Origin: Rathayibacter sp. SD072 | GTDB taxonomy: Bacteria; Actinomycetota; Actinomycetes; Actinomycetales; Microbacteriaceae | NCBI RefSeq assembly: GCF_017355185.1 | Contig: NZ_JADILJ010000019.1 | Span: forward strand, 1 to 64,000 | Reading direction: 5' to 3' | Length of the DNA: 64,000 bases | Shown: piece after piece, positions 33,316-41,745 of the stretch | Position numbering within the stretch: position 1 is the stretch's first letter | Layout of the letters: every line of letters starts with the position of its first letter | Made by a program: the position numbers and the translations under genes | Notes under the pieces: generated by a model | The model's input: the letters and a program-made list of their open reading frames with translations, nothing else | Told to the model about the DNA's origin: nothing | The model's database searches: none

Positions 33316-34247
33316 TGCTCTCCCGGATCGCAGAGTCCCTCTTCTGGATCGGCCGCTACATCGAGCGCTCCGACGGCACCGCCCGCATCCTCGACGTCCA
33401 CCTCCAGCTCCTGCTGGAGGACCCGTGGATCGACGAGGACACGGCGTGCCGCTCGCTGCTGTCGGTGATGGGCTCGACCCCGCCCGACGACATGGGCGAG
33501 ATCACCCGCGCCGACGTGCTCACGATCCTCGCGATCGACCGCACGAATCCCGCCTCCATCGCCTACTCGCTCGGCGCCGCCCGTGAGAACGCGCGCCGCG
33601 CCCGAGAGATCGTCTCGACCGAGCTCTGGGAGTGCCTCAACACCACCCGCACCCGGATGCCGCGCCGCGTCTCGGGCGAGCGCGTCTCGGAGTTCTTCAG
33701 CTGGGTCCGCGAGCGCTCGGCGCTGGCCGTGGGCATCATCGAGTCGGCGACGTCCCGCGACGAGGCCTGGCAGTTCTTCACGCTCGGCCGCTCGATCGAG
33801 CGCGCCGACATGACGGCGCGACTGCTCGCGACCCGGTCGCTGACCGAGGCGAGCGGCCCGTCGTGGACCACGATCCTCCGCTCGTGCGGGGCGTACGAGG
33901 CGTACCTCCGCACCTACCGAGGCGTGCCGAGCGCGCGGAACGCGGCGGAGTTCCTCCTGCTCGACCGCCTCTTCCCGCGCTCGATCCTCTTCTCGATCTC
34001 GCGCGCCGAGATGTGCATGCGCGACATCGAGCCGCGCACCGGCCGGATCGGCCACACCGGCGACGCTCAGCGCGTGCTGGGTCAGATCCGGAGCGAGCTG
34101 GAGTACCGGCCGATCGCCGAGATCCTCGAGGACCTCCCGCGGCACATGGACGGGGTGCAGGACGCGACCTCGGCCGCGTCCGAGGCGATCCGGCAGCGCT
34201 ACTTCCCCACCAACGTCATGCCGAGCTGGATCGGGGAGGCGCTGTGA
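33315..34247 (+). CDS. Alpha-E domain protein (DUF403)
   Basis: 310 residues, all helical. The start LSRIAESLFWIGRYIERSD is the family signature, and FFTLGRSIERADMTARLL near 160 repeats a related Glu-Arg-Ala motif, as usual in alpha-E proteins. The family has no proven activity but is nearly always encoded beside a circularly permuted ATP-grasp protein and a transglutaminase. The ATG overlaps the upstream stop by one base (TGATG) and the stop overlaps the next start (GTGA), implying a tightly coupled three-gene operon. Confidence 0.9.
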   Translation: MLSRIAESLFWIGRYIERSDGTARILDVHLQLLLEDPWIDEDTACRSLLSVMGSTPPDDMGEITRADVLTILAIDRTNPASIAYSLGAARENARRAREIVSTELWECLNTTRTRMPRRVSGERVSEFFSWVRERSALAVGIIESATSRDEAWQFFTLGRSIERADMTARLLATRSLTEASGPSWTTILRSCGAYEAYLRTYRGVPSARNAAEFLLLDRLFPRSILFSISRAEMCMRDIEPRTGRIGHTGDAQRVLGQIRSELEYRPIAEILEDLPRHMDGVQDATSAASEAIRQRYFPTNVMPSWIGEAL

Positions 34248-35092
34248 GCAGGCTGCGCATCACGCACACCACGGGTTTCACCTACCAGGGCGACGTCGTG
34301 GCGTCGTACAACGAGGCGAGGATGCTGCCGGCGTCCTCGGACGGGCAGCTCGTGCTGTTCTCGAACCTCGACATCCGACCGGTCACCTCGGCGCACACCT
34401 ACACCGACTACTGGGGCACCCGGGTGTCCTCGTTCGACGTGCTCGACGCGCACCAGGAGCTCTCGCTCACGGCGACGTCCCTGGTCGAGGTGCGCCCGAA
34501 GGCGCATCCGGAGCACCCCTACGGCTGGGAGCAGCTCGCCGAGCAGGTCGAGACGCTCACCGAGTACGTGGAGCAGTCGAAGCAGACCACCCGCACCGCG
34601 CCTCCCGAGGACCTGGTCGACCTGGCGCGCTCGCTCGCCGACGAGGCGGCGGGGCCCTGCGAGGCCGCGCTCGCGATCGCCGAGCGGATCGGCCGAGAGA
34701 TGACCTACAAGCAGGGCGTGACCGGCGTGCACTCGACCGCGACGGAGTCGTGGACGGCGCGCAAGGGCGTCTGCCAGGACATCACCCACATCGTCCTGGG
34801 GGCGCTGCGCTCCGTCGGCATCCCGGCCCGGTACGTCTCGGGCTACCTGCACCCCAAGCCGCACGCCGAGATCGGCGAGACGGTGACCGGCGAGTCCCAC
34901 GCCTGGGTCGAGTGGTTCTGCGGAGGCGCGTGGCGCGGCTACGACCCGACGAACCTGATCGACATCGGCGACCGGCACGTGATCGTCGGCCGCGGCCGCG
35001 ACTACAACGACATCGCTCCGCTGCGGGGCGTCTACGCCGGGCCGCACTCGTCGAAGCTGTTCGTGCGGGTCGAGATCACGCGCGAGGCCTGA
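34244..35092 (+). CDS. Transglutaminase-like cysteine peptidase
   Basis: 282 residues. An N-terminal beta domain (about 1-110, starting SRLRITHTTGFTY) precedes a transglutaminase-like papain fold with a complete triad: Cys near 177 (RKGVCQDITH), His near 219 (GESHAWVEWF) and Asp near 234 (GYDPTN). It has no signal peptide, so it acts in the cytoplasm. Bacterial members hydrolyse or form amide bonds. It is the third gene of the ATP-grasp/alpha-E set, which suggests that one enzyme makes and the other trims or transfers a peptide (inference). GTG start; its last 17 bases overlap the convergent MFS gene. Confidence 0.9.
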   Translation: MSRLRITHTTGFTYQGDVVASYNEARMLPASSDGQLVLFSNLDIRPVTSAHTYTDYWGTRVSSFDVLDAHQELSLTATSLVEVRPKAHPEHPYGWEQLAEQVETLTEYVEQSKQTTRTAPPEDLVDLARSLADEAAGPCEAALAIAERIGREMTYKQGVTGVHSTATESWTARKGVCQDITHIVLGALRSVGIPARYVSGYLHPKPHAEIGETVTGESHAWVEWFCGGAWRGYDPTNLIDIGDRHVIVGRGRDYNDIAPLRGVYAGPHSSKLFVRVEITREA

Positions 35093-36401
35093 GCGCGGGA
35101 GCGCCGGAGCCGACCTCGGGCTCGTCGGATCGGGCTCGGCTCGCGGGATCCGCCCGATCCTGCGAGCCCAGCGCGTTCTCGCGAGCCGAGGCTGCTCCGG
35201 CGCGGCGCATCCGGAGGTGGAAGCCCAGGCCGACGGCGGCGGCGGCGAGGCCCGACGCGGCCCCCACGGCGATCGCCCAGCGCGGGCCGAGGCCGTTCGC
35301 CACGGCGCCGATCAGCGGCGCGCCGATCGGCGTCCCTCCGACGAAGATCGCCATGTAGAGCGCCATCACCCGGCCGCGCATCTCGGGCGCGGTGGAGAGC
35401 TGGACGAAGCCGTTGGCCGAGGTCATCAGCGTCTGCGCCGCGACGCCCACCAGGGGCAGGACGATCGCGAAGGACCACGCCGTCGGCATCAGTCCCGACA
35501 GGGCGAGGGCCACGCCGAACGCGGCGGCGGCCGCGACGATCAGGCGCAGGCGGGGGCGGTCGCGGCGGGCCGAGAGCAGGGCTCCGACGACGGAGCCGAT
35601 CGCGATCGCGGAGGAGAGCAGGCCGAACTCGCTCGCTCCCATGTCGAACTCGACGGTCGCCATGGTCGAGGCGAAGATCGGGAAGTTGAGGCCGAAGGTG
35701 CCGATCAGGAACACGATGATCAGCACGACGATGATGTCCGGCCGCCGCGAGACGTAGCGGAACCCGTCCAGCAGCGCACCCGGTCCGCGGGAGGCGCGCG
35801 GCGCCGAGTGGAGCTCGTCGCGGTGCAGGAGGCGCAGCGAGAGCAGCACCGCGAGGAAGCTCGCGGCGTTGAGGAGGAAGACCCAGCCCGACCCGATCGC
35901 CGAGATCAGCACGCCCGCGAGGGCCGGGCCGATCATCCGCGCGGAGTTGAACGAGGCGGAGTTGAGCGAGACCGCGTTCGAGAGGTCCTTCTCCTCGACC
36001 AGCGCCGACACGAAGGTCTGGCGCACGGGAGCGTCGACCGCGGCGGCGAAGCCGAGCAGCAGGGCGAAGAGGTGGACCATCCAGAGCTGGACCGCACCGG
36101 TGACGACGAGGAGGCCGAGCGCGAGTCCGAGCGCGCCCATCGCGGCCTGGGTGGCCATGAGCAGCCGCCGCCGGTCGAAGCGGTCGGCGATGAAGCCCGA
36201 GAAGGGGACCATCAGCAGCTGCGGGCCGAACTGCAGTGCCATGGTGATGCCGAGCGCGGTGGCGTCGTGGTCGGTCAGTTCGTTGATGACGATCCAGTCC
36301 TGGGCGGTGCGCTGCATCCAGGTGCCGATGTTCGAGACCGTCGCTCCGGCGAACCAGATGCGGTAGTTCGGCACGGCCATCGAGCGGAACATGGCGCTCA
36401 T
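35076..36401 (-). CDS. MFS transporter of the EntS-like exporter type
   Basis: 441 residues with about twelve membrane segments. It begins FRSMAVPNYRIWFAGATVSN and continues GTWMQRTAQDWIV, hallmarks of the MFS group that includes the enterobactin exporter EntS; MFS motif A appears as GFIADRFDRRR near 70. The last 40 residues form a charged cytoplasmic tail. Its ATG overlaps the marR stop by 4 bases, so they are co-transcribed from the promoter at 36836. That promoter contains a palindrome matching the centre of the DtxR/IdeR iron box, compatible with siderophore export, but drug efflux is equally possible. Confidence 0.85.
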   Translation of the reverse strand: MSAMFRSMAVPNYRIWFAGATVSNIGTWMQRTAQDWIVINELTDHDATALGITMALQFGPQLLMVPFSGFIADRFDRRRLLMATQAAMGALGLALGLLVVTGAVQLWMVHLFALLLGFAAAVDAPVRQTFVSALVEEKDLSNAVSLNSASFNSARMIGPALAGVLISAIGSGWVFLLNAASFLAVLLSLRLLHRDELHSAPRASRGPGALLDGFRYVSRRPDIIVVLIIVFLIGTFGLNFPIFASTMATVEFDMGASEFGLLSSAIAIGSVVGALLSARRDRPRLRLIVAAAAAFGVALALSGLMPTAWSFAIVLPLVGVAAQTLMTSANGFVQLSTAPEMRGRVMALYMAIFVGGTPIGAPLIGAVANGLGPRWAIAVGAASGLAAAAVGLGFHLRMRRAGAASARENALGSQDRADPASRARSDEPEVGSGAPALRPRA

Positions 36402-36829
36402 CGCTCGGCCACCTCGCGCAGGAGTGCGACGGCGTCGTGCAGCAGCGCCTGCTGGGCGGGGGAGAGCTCCCGGAGCCGGGCGACCAGCCAGGCGTCGCGG
36501 CTGCGGCGGACCTCGTGCACCAGAGCGGCGCCCGCCTCGGTCGGACGCAGGCGGGTGATCCGCCCGTCGGCCGGATCGCTGAGCCGCTCGGCCAGACCGT
36601 CGTCGACGAGGCACGCGACGGTGCGCGACATCGACGGGGGGCGGACGCGCTCGAGCTCGGCCAGCTCGCCGAGCGTGCGCGGCCCCTCCCGCTCGAGCAG
36701 GGCGAGGACGCTCAGCTGCGCGTCGCTCAGATCGTGCCGGCCCTTCTCCTGGCGGAGTCGACGGCCCAGACGCGCGACGGCGACGCGGAGCTCTCCGGCG
36801 AGGGCGGGGATCGCGGTCTCGAATGGCAC
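36398..36829 (-). CDS. MarR family transcriptional regulator
   Basis: 143 residues, the standard MarR length. Winged helix: LSDAQLSVLALLEREGP, then recognition region LAELERVRPPSMSRTVACLVDDGL near 60 and wing SDPADGRITRLRPTEAG. It likely represses its own operon, including the EntS-like exporter gene that it overlaps by 4 bases. The start is GTG 36829; a TAGGCT box 6 bases upstream and no ribosome site suggest a leaderless transcript. The palindrome GTTAGCCTAAC covers that box and may be its operator. Confidence 0.85.
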   Translation of the reverse strand: MPFETAIPALAGELRVAVARLGRRLRQEKGRHDLSDAQLSVLALLEREGPRTLGELAELERVRPPSMSRTVACLVDDGLAERLSDPADGRITRLRPTEAGAALVHEVRRSRDAWLVARLRELSPAQQALLHDAVALLREVAER

Positions 36830-36832
36830 ATA

Positions 36833-36843
36833 GTTAGCCTAAC
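36833..36843 (-). promoter_or_regulatory. GTTAGCCTAAC palindrome over the marR-MFS -10 box
   Basis: This 11-base palindrome equals the centre of the DtxR/IdeR consensus (TTAGGTTAGCCTAACCTAA; 13 of 19 positions match in the wider site). The -10 hexamer, TAGGCT on the minus strand, is at 36836-36841, inside it. Either an iron regulator or the MarR protein itself could bind. Confidence 0.55.
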
Positions 36844-36887
36844 GAAACATCAGGCCGAACGGGAGGGGGCGCTCGGATCCGCGTCGG

Positions 36888-37751
36888 TCACCGCCGGGCG
36901 GTGCGCACGGCGCCCACGCTCGCCGCGACGACGAGGCCGATGCCGACCGCCTCGATCGGGGAGAGGCGCTGACCGAGCACGAGGAAGCCCGAGAGCGCCG
37001 CTGCCCCCGGTGCCAGCGACATCAGGATCGAGAAGGTCGAGGAGCGGAGTCGCCGCAGCGCCAGCAGCTCGAGGGCGTAGGGGATCGCGGAGGAGAGCAC
37101 GGCGACCGCGAAGCCCAGCAGCAGCACGGGCGGGAGGACGAGGGCGGATCCGGCGGTGGCGATGCCGAACGGCAGCGAGACGATCGCGCCCGCGGCCAGG
37201 GCCAGGGCGAGACCGTCCAGGCGCGGGAAGCGCCCGCCCGTGCGCTCGGCGAAGACGATGTAGGTCGCCCAGAGCGCGGCGGCCCCGAGGGCGAAGGCGA
37301 CCCCGACGGGGTCGAGGGAGCCGAAGCCGCCTTGCGACAGCGTGACGACGCCGGCGAGGGCGAGGCCGGCCCAGAGCAGGCTGAGGAGGCTGCGCCCCGC
37401 GATCACCGAGAGGGCCAGCGGCCCGAGCACCTCGAGGGTGACGGCCGCGCCCTGCGGGATGCGCGCGATCGCCTCGTAGTAGCAGGCGTTCATCCCGCCC
37501 AGGGCGAGGCCGTAGACGGCGACGGTGCCCCAGTCGGCGCGGGTGTAGCCGCGGATCCGGGGACGGCACACCATGAGGAGCACGAGCGCCGAGAAGATCA
37601 GCCGCAGGGTCACGGTGCCGACCGGGCCCGCGGCGGGGAAGAGGAGGACGGCGAACGACGCGCCCAGCTGCACGCTCGCGACCGCGCCCAGGACGAGGCC
37701 GATCGAGCCCGCGCCGCTCGGGCGGCGCGGGGCCGGGTCGACGGCGCTCAG
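36888..37751 (-). CDS. EamA-type (RhtA-like) exporter, start codon unusual
   Basis: About 287 residues with ten membrane segments in two EamA halves; LGAVASVQLGASFAVLLF, GGMNACYYEAIARIPQGAAV and EVLGPLALSVI match the RhtA-like threonine/homoserine exporter branch. No ATG or GTG precedes the first membrane helix in this frame: the first GTG (37673) lies inside it. A CTG at 37751 overlaps the upstream phosphatase stop in the pattern CTGA, mirroring the ATGA couplings elsewhere, and is my best start. The alternative is a truncated protein from 37673. Substrate unknown. Confidence 0.7.
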   Translation of the reverse strand: MSAVDPAPRRPSGAGSIGLVLGAVASVQLGASFAVLLFPAAGPVGTVTLRLIFSALVLLMVCRPRIRGYTRADWGTVAVYGLALGGMNACYYEAIARIPQGAAVTLEVLGPLALSVIAGRSLLSLLWAGLALAGVVTLSQGGFGSLDPVGVAFALGAAALWATYIVFAERTGGRFPRLDGLALALAAGAIVSLPFGIATAGSALVLPPVLLLGFAVAVLSSAIPYALELLALRRLRSSTFSILMSLAPGAAALSGFLVLGQRLSPIEAVGIGLVVAASVGAVRTARR

Positions 37752-38374
37752 CTCGAGCGCCGCTGCTTCTGCACCGGTGGGACGTTGTAGCCGAGCAGGC
37801 CGATGCCCGTCTCGTCCCAGCGCAGGGTCGTCAGCGACACGTTGTCGACGACGGGGAAGGTGTGGCGGTACGTCTCGGGGTTGATGCCGAGGTACGCGCA
37901 GAGCAGCAGGCGGATGAGGGTGCCGTGCGCGACGACGAGTACCCGGCCGTCCGGGTGGTCGTGGTGGATCCGGGCGAGCGAGGTGTTGGCGCGGGCGACG
38001 GCGTCCAGGCCCGACTCCCCGCCGGGCAGGGGCTGGATCGCCGGCGCGGCGACCCACGCGCGGTAGGCGTCGGGGAAGCGCTTCTCCATCTCGGCGGTGG
38101 TCAGCCCCTCGCCCTGGCCGAAGTCGACCTCGACGAGCGCGGGATCGAGCTGCACCTCGAGGTGCGCCGCTCGCGCGGCCGGAACGGCGGTGCGCACGGC
38201 GCGGACGAGGGTCGAGGAGTACACCGCCTCGAGGTCCGCGTCGACGGCCCAGGAGGCCAGCGTCGCCGCCTGGTCCTGTCCGTCGGGTGTCAGAGCGATG
38301 TCGGAGGAGCCCGCGTAGCGGTTCTCGGAGTGCCAGACGGTCTCTCCGTGCCGGGCCAGGATCAGGGTCGTCAC
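37748..38374 (-). CDS. Histidine phosphatase superfamily protein
   Basis: 208 residues. The phosphoglycerate-mutase-like fold begins LILARHGETVWH, with nucleophile His near residue 9 in RHG. Second-half catalytic motifs are Glu in VEVDFGQGEG near 84 and VVAHGTLIRLLL near 148. Such proteins include cofactor-dependent mutases and broad phosphatases; the length (about 200) favours a phosphatase. The start is GTG 38374, with TAGGCT exactly 6 bases upstream and no ribosome site. It probably forms an operon with the EamA gene, whose proposed CTG start overlaps its stop. Confidence 0.85.
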   Translation of the reverse strand: MTTLILARHGETVWHSENRYAGSSDIALTPDGQDQAATLASWAVDADLEAVYSSTLVRAVRTAVPAARAAHLEVQLDPALVEVDFGQGEGLTTAEMEKRFPDAYRAWVAAPAIQPLPGGESGLDAVARANTSLARIHHDHPDGRVLVVAHGTLIRLLLCAYLGINPETYRHTFPVVDNVSLTTLRWDETGIGLLGYNVPPVQKQRRSS

Positions 38375-38467
38375 CCCCCGAGCCTAGCGAGCGGCGGCCG
38401 TGCGGGAGGTGAGCACTCCGAGACCGGAGCAGTGCCGGGCCCGAGCGGACCCCGGGCCCGAGCGGAC

Positions 38468-39166
38468 CTAGGCCGCGCTGTTCCCGTAGTGGGCGTCCAC
38501 CAGGACGGGCAGGTGGTCGGACAGACCCTGGGGAAGGGTCGACACGCGCTCGATGCGCACGGAGTCGCTGATCGCGAAGTCGAAGTGCCCGCTGAAGTAG
38601 CGGTAGCGCGCGTAGGTGGGGGAGTCGCTCCGCGACACGAGGTACCCGTTCCGGGTCATCTTGCGGTCGAGCCCGCGGAAGAACCACGGGTAGTTGTAGT
38701 CGCCCACCATGAGCGACGGGGTGTCCGGCGCGTACTCCCGGAGACGGTTGAGGGCCTCGTCGATCTGCTTGCGGCGCAGCGCGTTGCCCGCCGAGAGCGG
38801 GGCCGCGTGGAACGACGAGACGGCGATCGCACCGCCCTCCTCGTCGAGGAGGCGGACGGCCAGCAGGCGCTCGTGAGCGGGGGACATCACGCGGTCGTGC
38901 ATCGACTTGCTGAGCTCGAAGGCGGCGCTGCCGACGAGTTCGAAGCGGGCGTGGGAGTAGTAGATCGCGAGGCCCAGGCGGTTGCGCGCGGTGACGGACG
39001 CGAGCCGCAGGTCGCCCAGCTCCTGGGGGAGCTTCGTCGTGTCGCACTCCTGGAGGCAGAGGACGTCGACGTCGTGACGGGCGGCGAGAGGAGCGATCTC
39101 GACGTGCGCTCTGTGCTCCCGGAGGTTGTAGGAGATCACCCGGAGGGCGCGTTCTTTCGGCTGCAT
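38468..39166 (-). CDS. Endonuclease/exonuclease/phosphatase (EEP) fold hydrolase
   Basis: 232 residues without signal peptide. EEP landmarks: RVISYNLREHRA near the start (metal Asn), CLQECDTT near 37 (metal Glu), SSFHAAPLS near 117, VGDYNYPWF near 153 (Asp/Asn) and terminal SDHLPVLVDAHY (His). The family contains nucleases, sphingomyelinases and inositol phosphatases; without a signal it is probably cytoplasmic, substrate unknown. ATG 39166 has a TACACT box 6 bases upstream and no ribosome site, suggesting a leaderless message. Confidence 0.8.
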   Translation of the reverse strand: MQPKERALRVISYNLREHRAHVEIAPLAARHDVDVLCLQECDTTKLPQELGDLRLASVTARNRLGLAIYYSHARFELVGSAAFELSKSMHDRVMSPAHERLLAVRLLDEEGGAIAVSSFHAAPLSAGNALRRKQIDEALNRLREYAPDTPSLMVGDYNYPWFFRGLDRKMTRNGYLVSRSDSPTYARYRYFSGHFDFAISDSVRIERVSTLPQGLSDHLPVLVDAHYGNSAA

Positions 39167-39220
39167 CCCGCCAGTGTAGGGCGGCGCCGTCGACGCGGCG
39201 GCGACGTCGGGGCGAACACG

Positions 39221-39275
39221 GAGGGACCTCTTCGGGCACCGATCGCCGGGGCGGTCAGCGCCGAGGAGGTCCCTC
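39221..39275 (-). terminator. Long hairpin after the small acidic gene
   Basis: GAGGGACCTCTTCGG and CCGAGGAGGTCCCTC form a 15-base stem with one wobble or mismatch, and GATCGCC/GGCGGTC can pair inside the 25-base loop. It lies 14 bases past the stop of the gene at 39289 and just upstream of the EEP gene. Confidence 0.65.
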
Positions 39276-39288
39276 GGATCGTGCTCGG

Positions 39289-39531
39289 TCAGCGGGTCGC
39301 GCCACCGGTTCCGTCGGGGTCGGCGTCGGTGCCGTGGACGCCGTCGGTGGGGCCCCAGTCGGGCAGCGGAGGGTTCTCCGCCTCGCCGTCCTGGGTGAGT
39401 CCGTCGGGGGACGGACGGCCGACCTCGTCGAGGCCGGCGGTGGTGCCCGCGCCCGTCTCGGGATCGGTCTCGGCCGGGGTCCGCTCGGGGTCGACGAGGG
39501 TCGGTTCGATGTCGTTGTCGGAGCTGCTCAT
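39289..39531 (-). CDS. Small acidic disordered protein
   Basis: 80 residues, strongly acidic and rich in Asp, Glu, Pro, Gly and Thr, with no hydrophobic core, so probably disordered (MSSSDNDIEPTLVDPERTP...). Not recognised by family; proteins of this kind are common and poorly annotated in Microbacteriaceae. Support: ATG with a TAGCGT box 6 bases upstream and a strong hairpin directly after the stop. There is no long competing frame on the other strand. Confidence 0.55.
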   Translation of the reverse strand: MSSSDNDIEPTLVDPERTPAETDPETGAGTTAGLDEVGRPSPDGLTQDGEAENPPLPDWGPTDGVHGTDADPDGTGGATR

Positions 39532-39726
39532 GACGCCACGCTAGGTCGCGCTCCGGCCCCCGCGCACCCCCTTGCGCTCGGCCGTCTCCCACCTGCGGGG
39601 GACAGCGCCTCGCGCCTTGAACGCGGAGCGCTCGCTGCCCAGGATCGCTCCCGAACCGCACCGCTGCCGACCAATCCGTGCCGGAGGGCGCCCTCGGTCG
39701 TCGTCCTCCGACAGGAAGGGCCGCTC

Positions 39727-40245
39727 GTGACCCACGACGTCACCCCCTCTCCTCTCGACGTCGAGCGCGTCGTCACGCGCCGCTCGGTGGCTGCTGCCAC
39801 CGCATGGACCGTCCCGGTCGTCGCCGTCGCCGTGGCGACCCCGTCGGCTGCCGCCTCGATCGCCGAGGTGGGCCCGTTCGCGCTCCGCGGTACCTGCGGG
39901 ATCCTGGGGATCGTCGGCCCCGGCTTCACCCTCCGGGCCGGCCCGACGACTCCGCTGCCGGTCGGCGCGACGGTCGTCGTCACGGGCTCCGGCGTCGCCG
40001 ACATCGGGTTCTTCTCGGTCTCGGGAGGCAGCGCGGACGTCCTGGTCCTCAGCGGCACCGGTCGGCAGATCGTGCTGACGGCGGATGTGCCCGCCGGAGC
40101 GACGATCACGTTCCGGACCACCGTGTCGATCTCGGTCGCGTTCCGGCTCAGCGCCGTGGCGTCGCTCCCGACCGGTTGCGCCGGATCAGGAGCCGAGACC
40201 GCCGGGTTCGTGTCGTCGACGCTCATCCTCTGCTCCGCGAACTGA
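39727..40245 (+). CDS. Exported protein with related Tat-type leader (passenger D)
   Basis: 172 residues. The leader VTRRSVAAATAWTVPVV followed by VAVATPSAAAS near residue 40 is a diverged relative of the leaders at 24570, 26985 and 29630. The mature part is Gly/Val/Thr-rich beta structure with three cysteines (GTCGIL, PTGCAG, LILCSAN) and no recognised family. The start is GTG, with AGGAAGGG 6 bases upstream. No AraC-like gene adjoins it, unlike the other set. A strong terminator follows. Function unknown. Confidence 0.65.
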   Translation: MTHDVTPSPLDVERVVTRRSVAAATAWTVPVVAVAVATPSAAASIAEVGPFALRGTCGILGIVGPGFTLRAGPTTPLPVGATVVVTGSGVADIGFFSVSGGSADVLVLSGTGRQIVLTADVPAGATITFRTTVSISVAFRLSAVASLPTGCAGSGAETAGFVSSTLILCSAN

Positions 40246-40278
40246 CGCTCCGCCCGCCCCGCCCTCCCCGGGGAACGG

Positions 40279-40314
40279 CGAAGGCCCCCGCTCCGATCGG
40301 AGCGGGGGCCTTCG
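40279..40314. terminator. Strong bidirectional terminator
   Basis: CGAAGGCCCCCGCTCC pairs perfectly with GGAGCGGGGGCCTTCG (16 bases, GATC loop) between the ends of the convergent genes at 39727 and 40331. Confidence 0.85.
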
Positions 40315-40330
40315 CGGCGTTCAGCGCGGC

Positions 40331-41476
40331 TCAGCGGCCGTAGGCCGAGGCGGCCGGGCAGTCGAACGGGTCGCCGCCGGCCGAGAGGCCCACGCGGTTG
40401 AGGTAGCGGACGACGATGCCGTACGACTCGAGCAGCGAGGTCTCGGTGTAGGGGATCTGGTGGGTGGCGCAGTACTCCTTCGCGATGACCTGGGCGCGGC
40501 GCAGGGCCGGGCGGGGCATGTTCGGGAACAGGTGGTGCTCGACCTGGTAGTTGAGGCCGCCCATGTAGAGGTCGGTCAGCCAGGTGCTCTTGATGCTGCG
40601 CGAAGTGAGGACCTGACGGCGCAGGAAGTCGACGCGCGCTTCCTTGGGCAGCAGCGGCATGCCCTTGTGGTTCGGGGCGAACGAAGCGCCCATGTAGAGG
40701 CCGAAGACACCCATCTGGACGCCGAGGAAGGCGAACGCCATGCCCAGCGGCAGAGCCCAGAAGATGACCGCGAGGTAGAGGCCGACACGGGTGACGAGCA
40801 TCGAGATCTCGACCCAGCGCTTGTCGACCTTGCCGCGGCCGAAGACGGTGCGGAAGCCGTGGATGTGGAGGTTGATGCCCTCGAGCAGGAGGAGCGGGAA
40901 GAACGCGTAGCCCTGGCGGCGGGTCAGCCAGGCGTACAGGCCGCGCGAGCGGGCCGCGTCCTCGCTCGTGAACGAGATGACATCGCGCTCGATGTCGGGG
41001 TCCTTGCCGAGCACGTTCGGGTTGGCGTGGTGACGGCTGTGCTTCGTCATCCACCAGGAGTAGCTGATGCCGACGAAGAGGTTCGCGAGCGTGCGGCCCG
41101 CGACGTCGTTGGCCTTGCCCGACTCGAACACCTGGCGGTGCGAGGCCTCGTGGGCGAGGAAGGCGAACTGGGTGAGGACGATGCCGAGGGCGGCGGCCAG
41201 CAGCAGCTGGAACCAGGAGTCGCCCAGCAGGACGAATCCGGTGACGATGCCGCCGAGGGCCAGCACCAGGACGGCGAACATCGTGTAGTAGAAGCCGGTG
41301 CGGCGGCGCAGCAGGCCCGCATCGCGGACGGTGCTGAGGAGGCCCGAGTACTCGGTCGTGGGGTTGATGCGGCCGTCGGCGCGCGGACGCGTGCGGACGA
41401 CTCGGGGGGCGGCTTTCGCTTCGCCGCCGGGCTGCGCGGTCGCGCCGCCGTCGGGCAGGGTGTCGGAGATGCTCAC
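40331..41476 (-). CDS. Membrane fatty acid desaturase
   Basis: 381 residues with four to six membrane segments and the three histidine boxes of membrane desaturases: HEASH at 109, HSRHH at 146 and QVEHH at 311. The QVEHH form resembles acyl-CoA/lipid desaturases of the linoleoyl-CoA and front-end group. A di-iron centre held by these His residues would insert a double bond into an acyl chain, probably for membrane fluidity in cold. The first 40 residues are polar and cytoplasmic. A single transcription unit; the 269-base gap upstream shows nothing distinctive to me. Confidence 0.9.
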   Translation of the reverse strand: MSISDTLPDGGATAQPGGEAKAAPRVVRTRPRADGRINPTTEYSGLLSTVRDAGLLRRRTGFYYTMFAVLVLALGGIVTGFVLLGDSWFQLLLAAALGIVLTQFAFLAHEASHRQVFESGKANDVAGRTLANLFVGISYSWWMTKHSRHHANPNVLGKDPDIERDVISFTSEDAARSRGLYAWLTRRQGYAFFPLLLLEGINLHIHGFRTVFGRGKVDKRWVEISMLVTRVGLYLAVIFWALPLGMAFAFLGVQMGVFGLYMGASFAPNHKGMPLLPKEARVDFLRRQVLTSRSIKSTWLTDLYMGGLNYQVEHHLFPNMPRPALRRAQVIAKEYCATHQIPYTETSLLESYGIVVRYLNRVGLSAGGDPFDCPAASAYGR

Positions 41477-41745
41477 GGGGTGCCTCGTTCTTTCGGGGCG
41501 GCCATCGGCGTCGACGGCCTCGTGGAGAGCGATCCCCGGCTCCGCCTGCGTGAGGCAGGCCTGGTCCGCTCCTGGTTCACCGCGCCGGTAGGGGCCGGAC
41601 GCGGCGTGCGGCGACCGGTTTCAGGGGCTACCTCTTCGAACACTAGGGGGAAGGGCCGTCCACCGCACCATGAGGATTGCCAGCCTTCGCGAACGGTACG
41701 TCGGCGCGGCGGCCGCGATCGCAGCCACCGCGCCGATCGGTGCTC

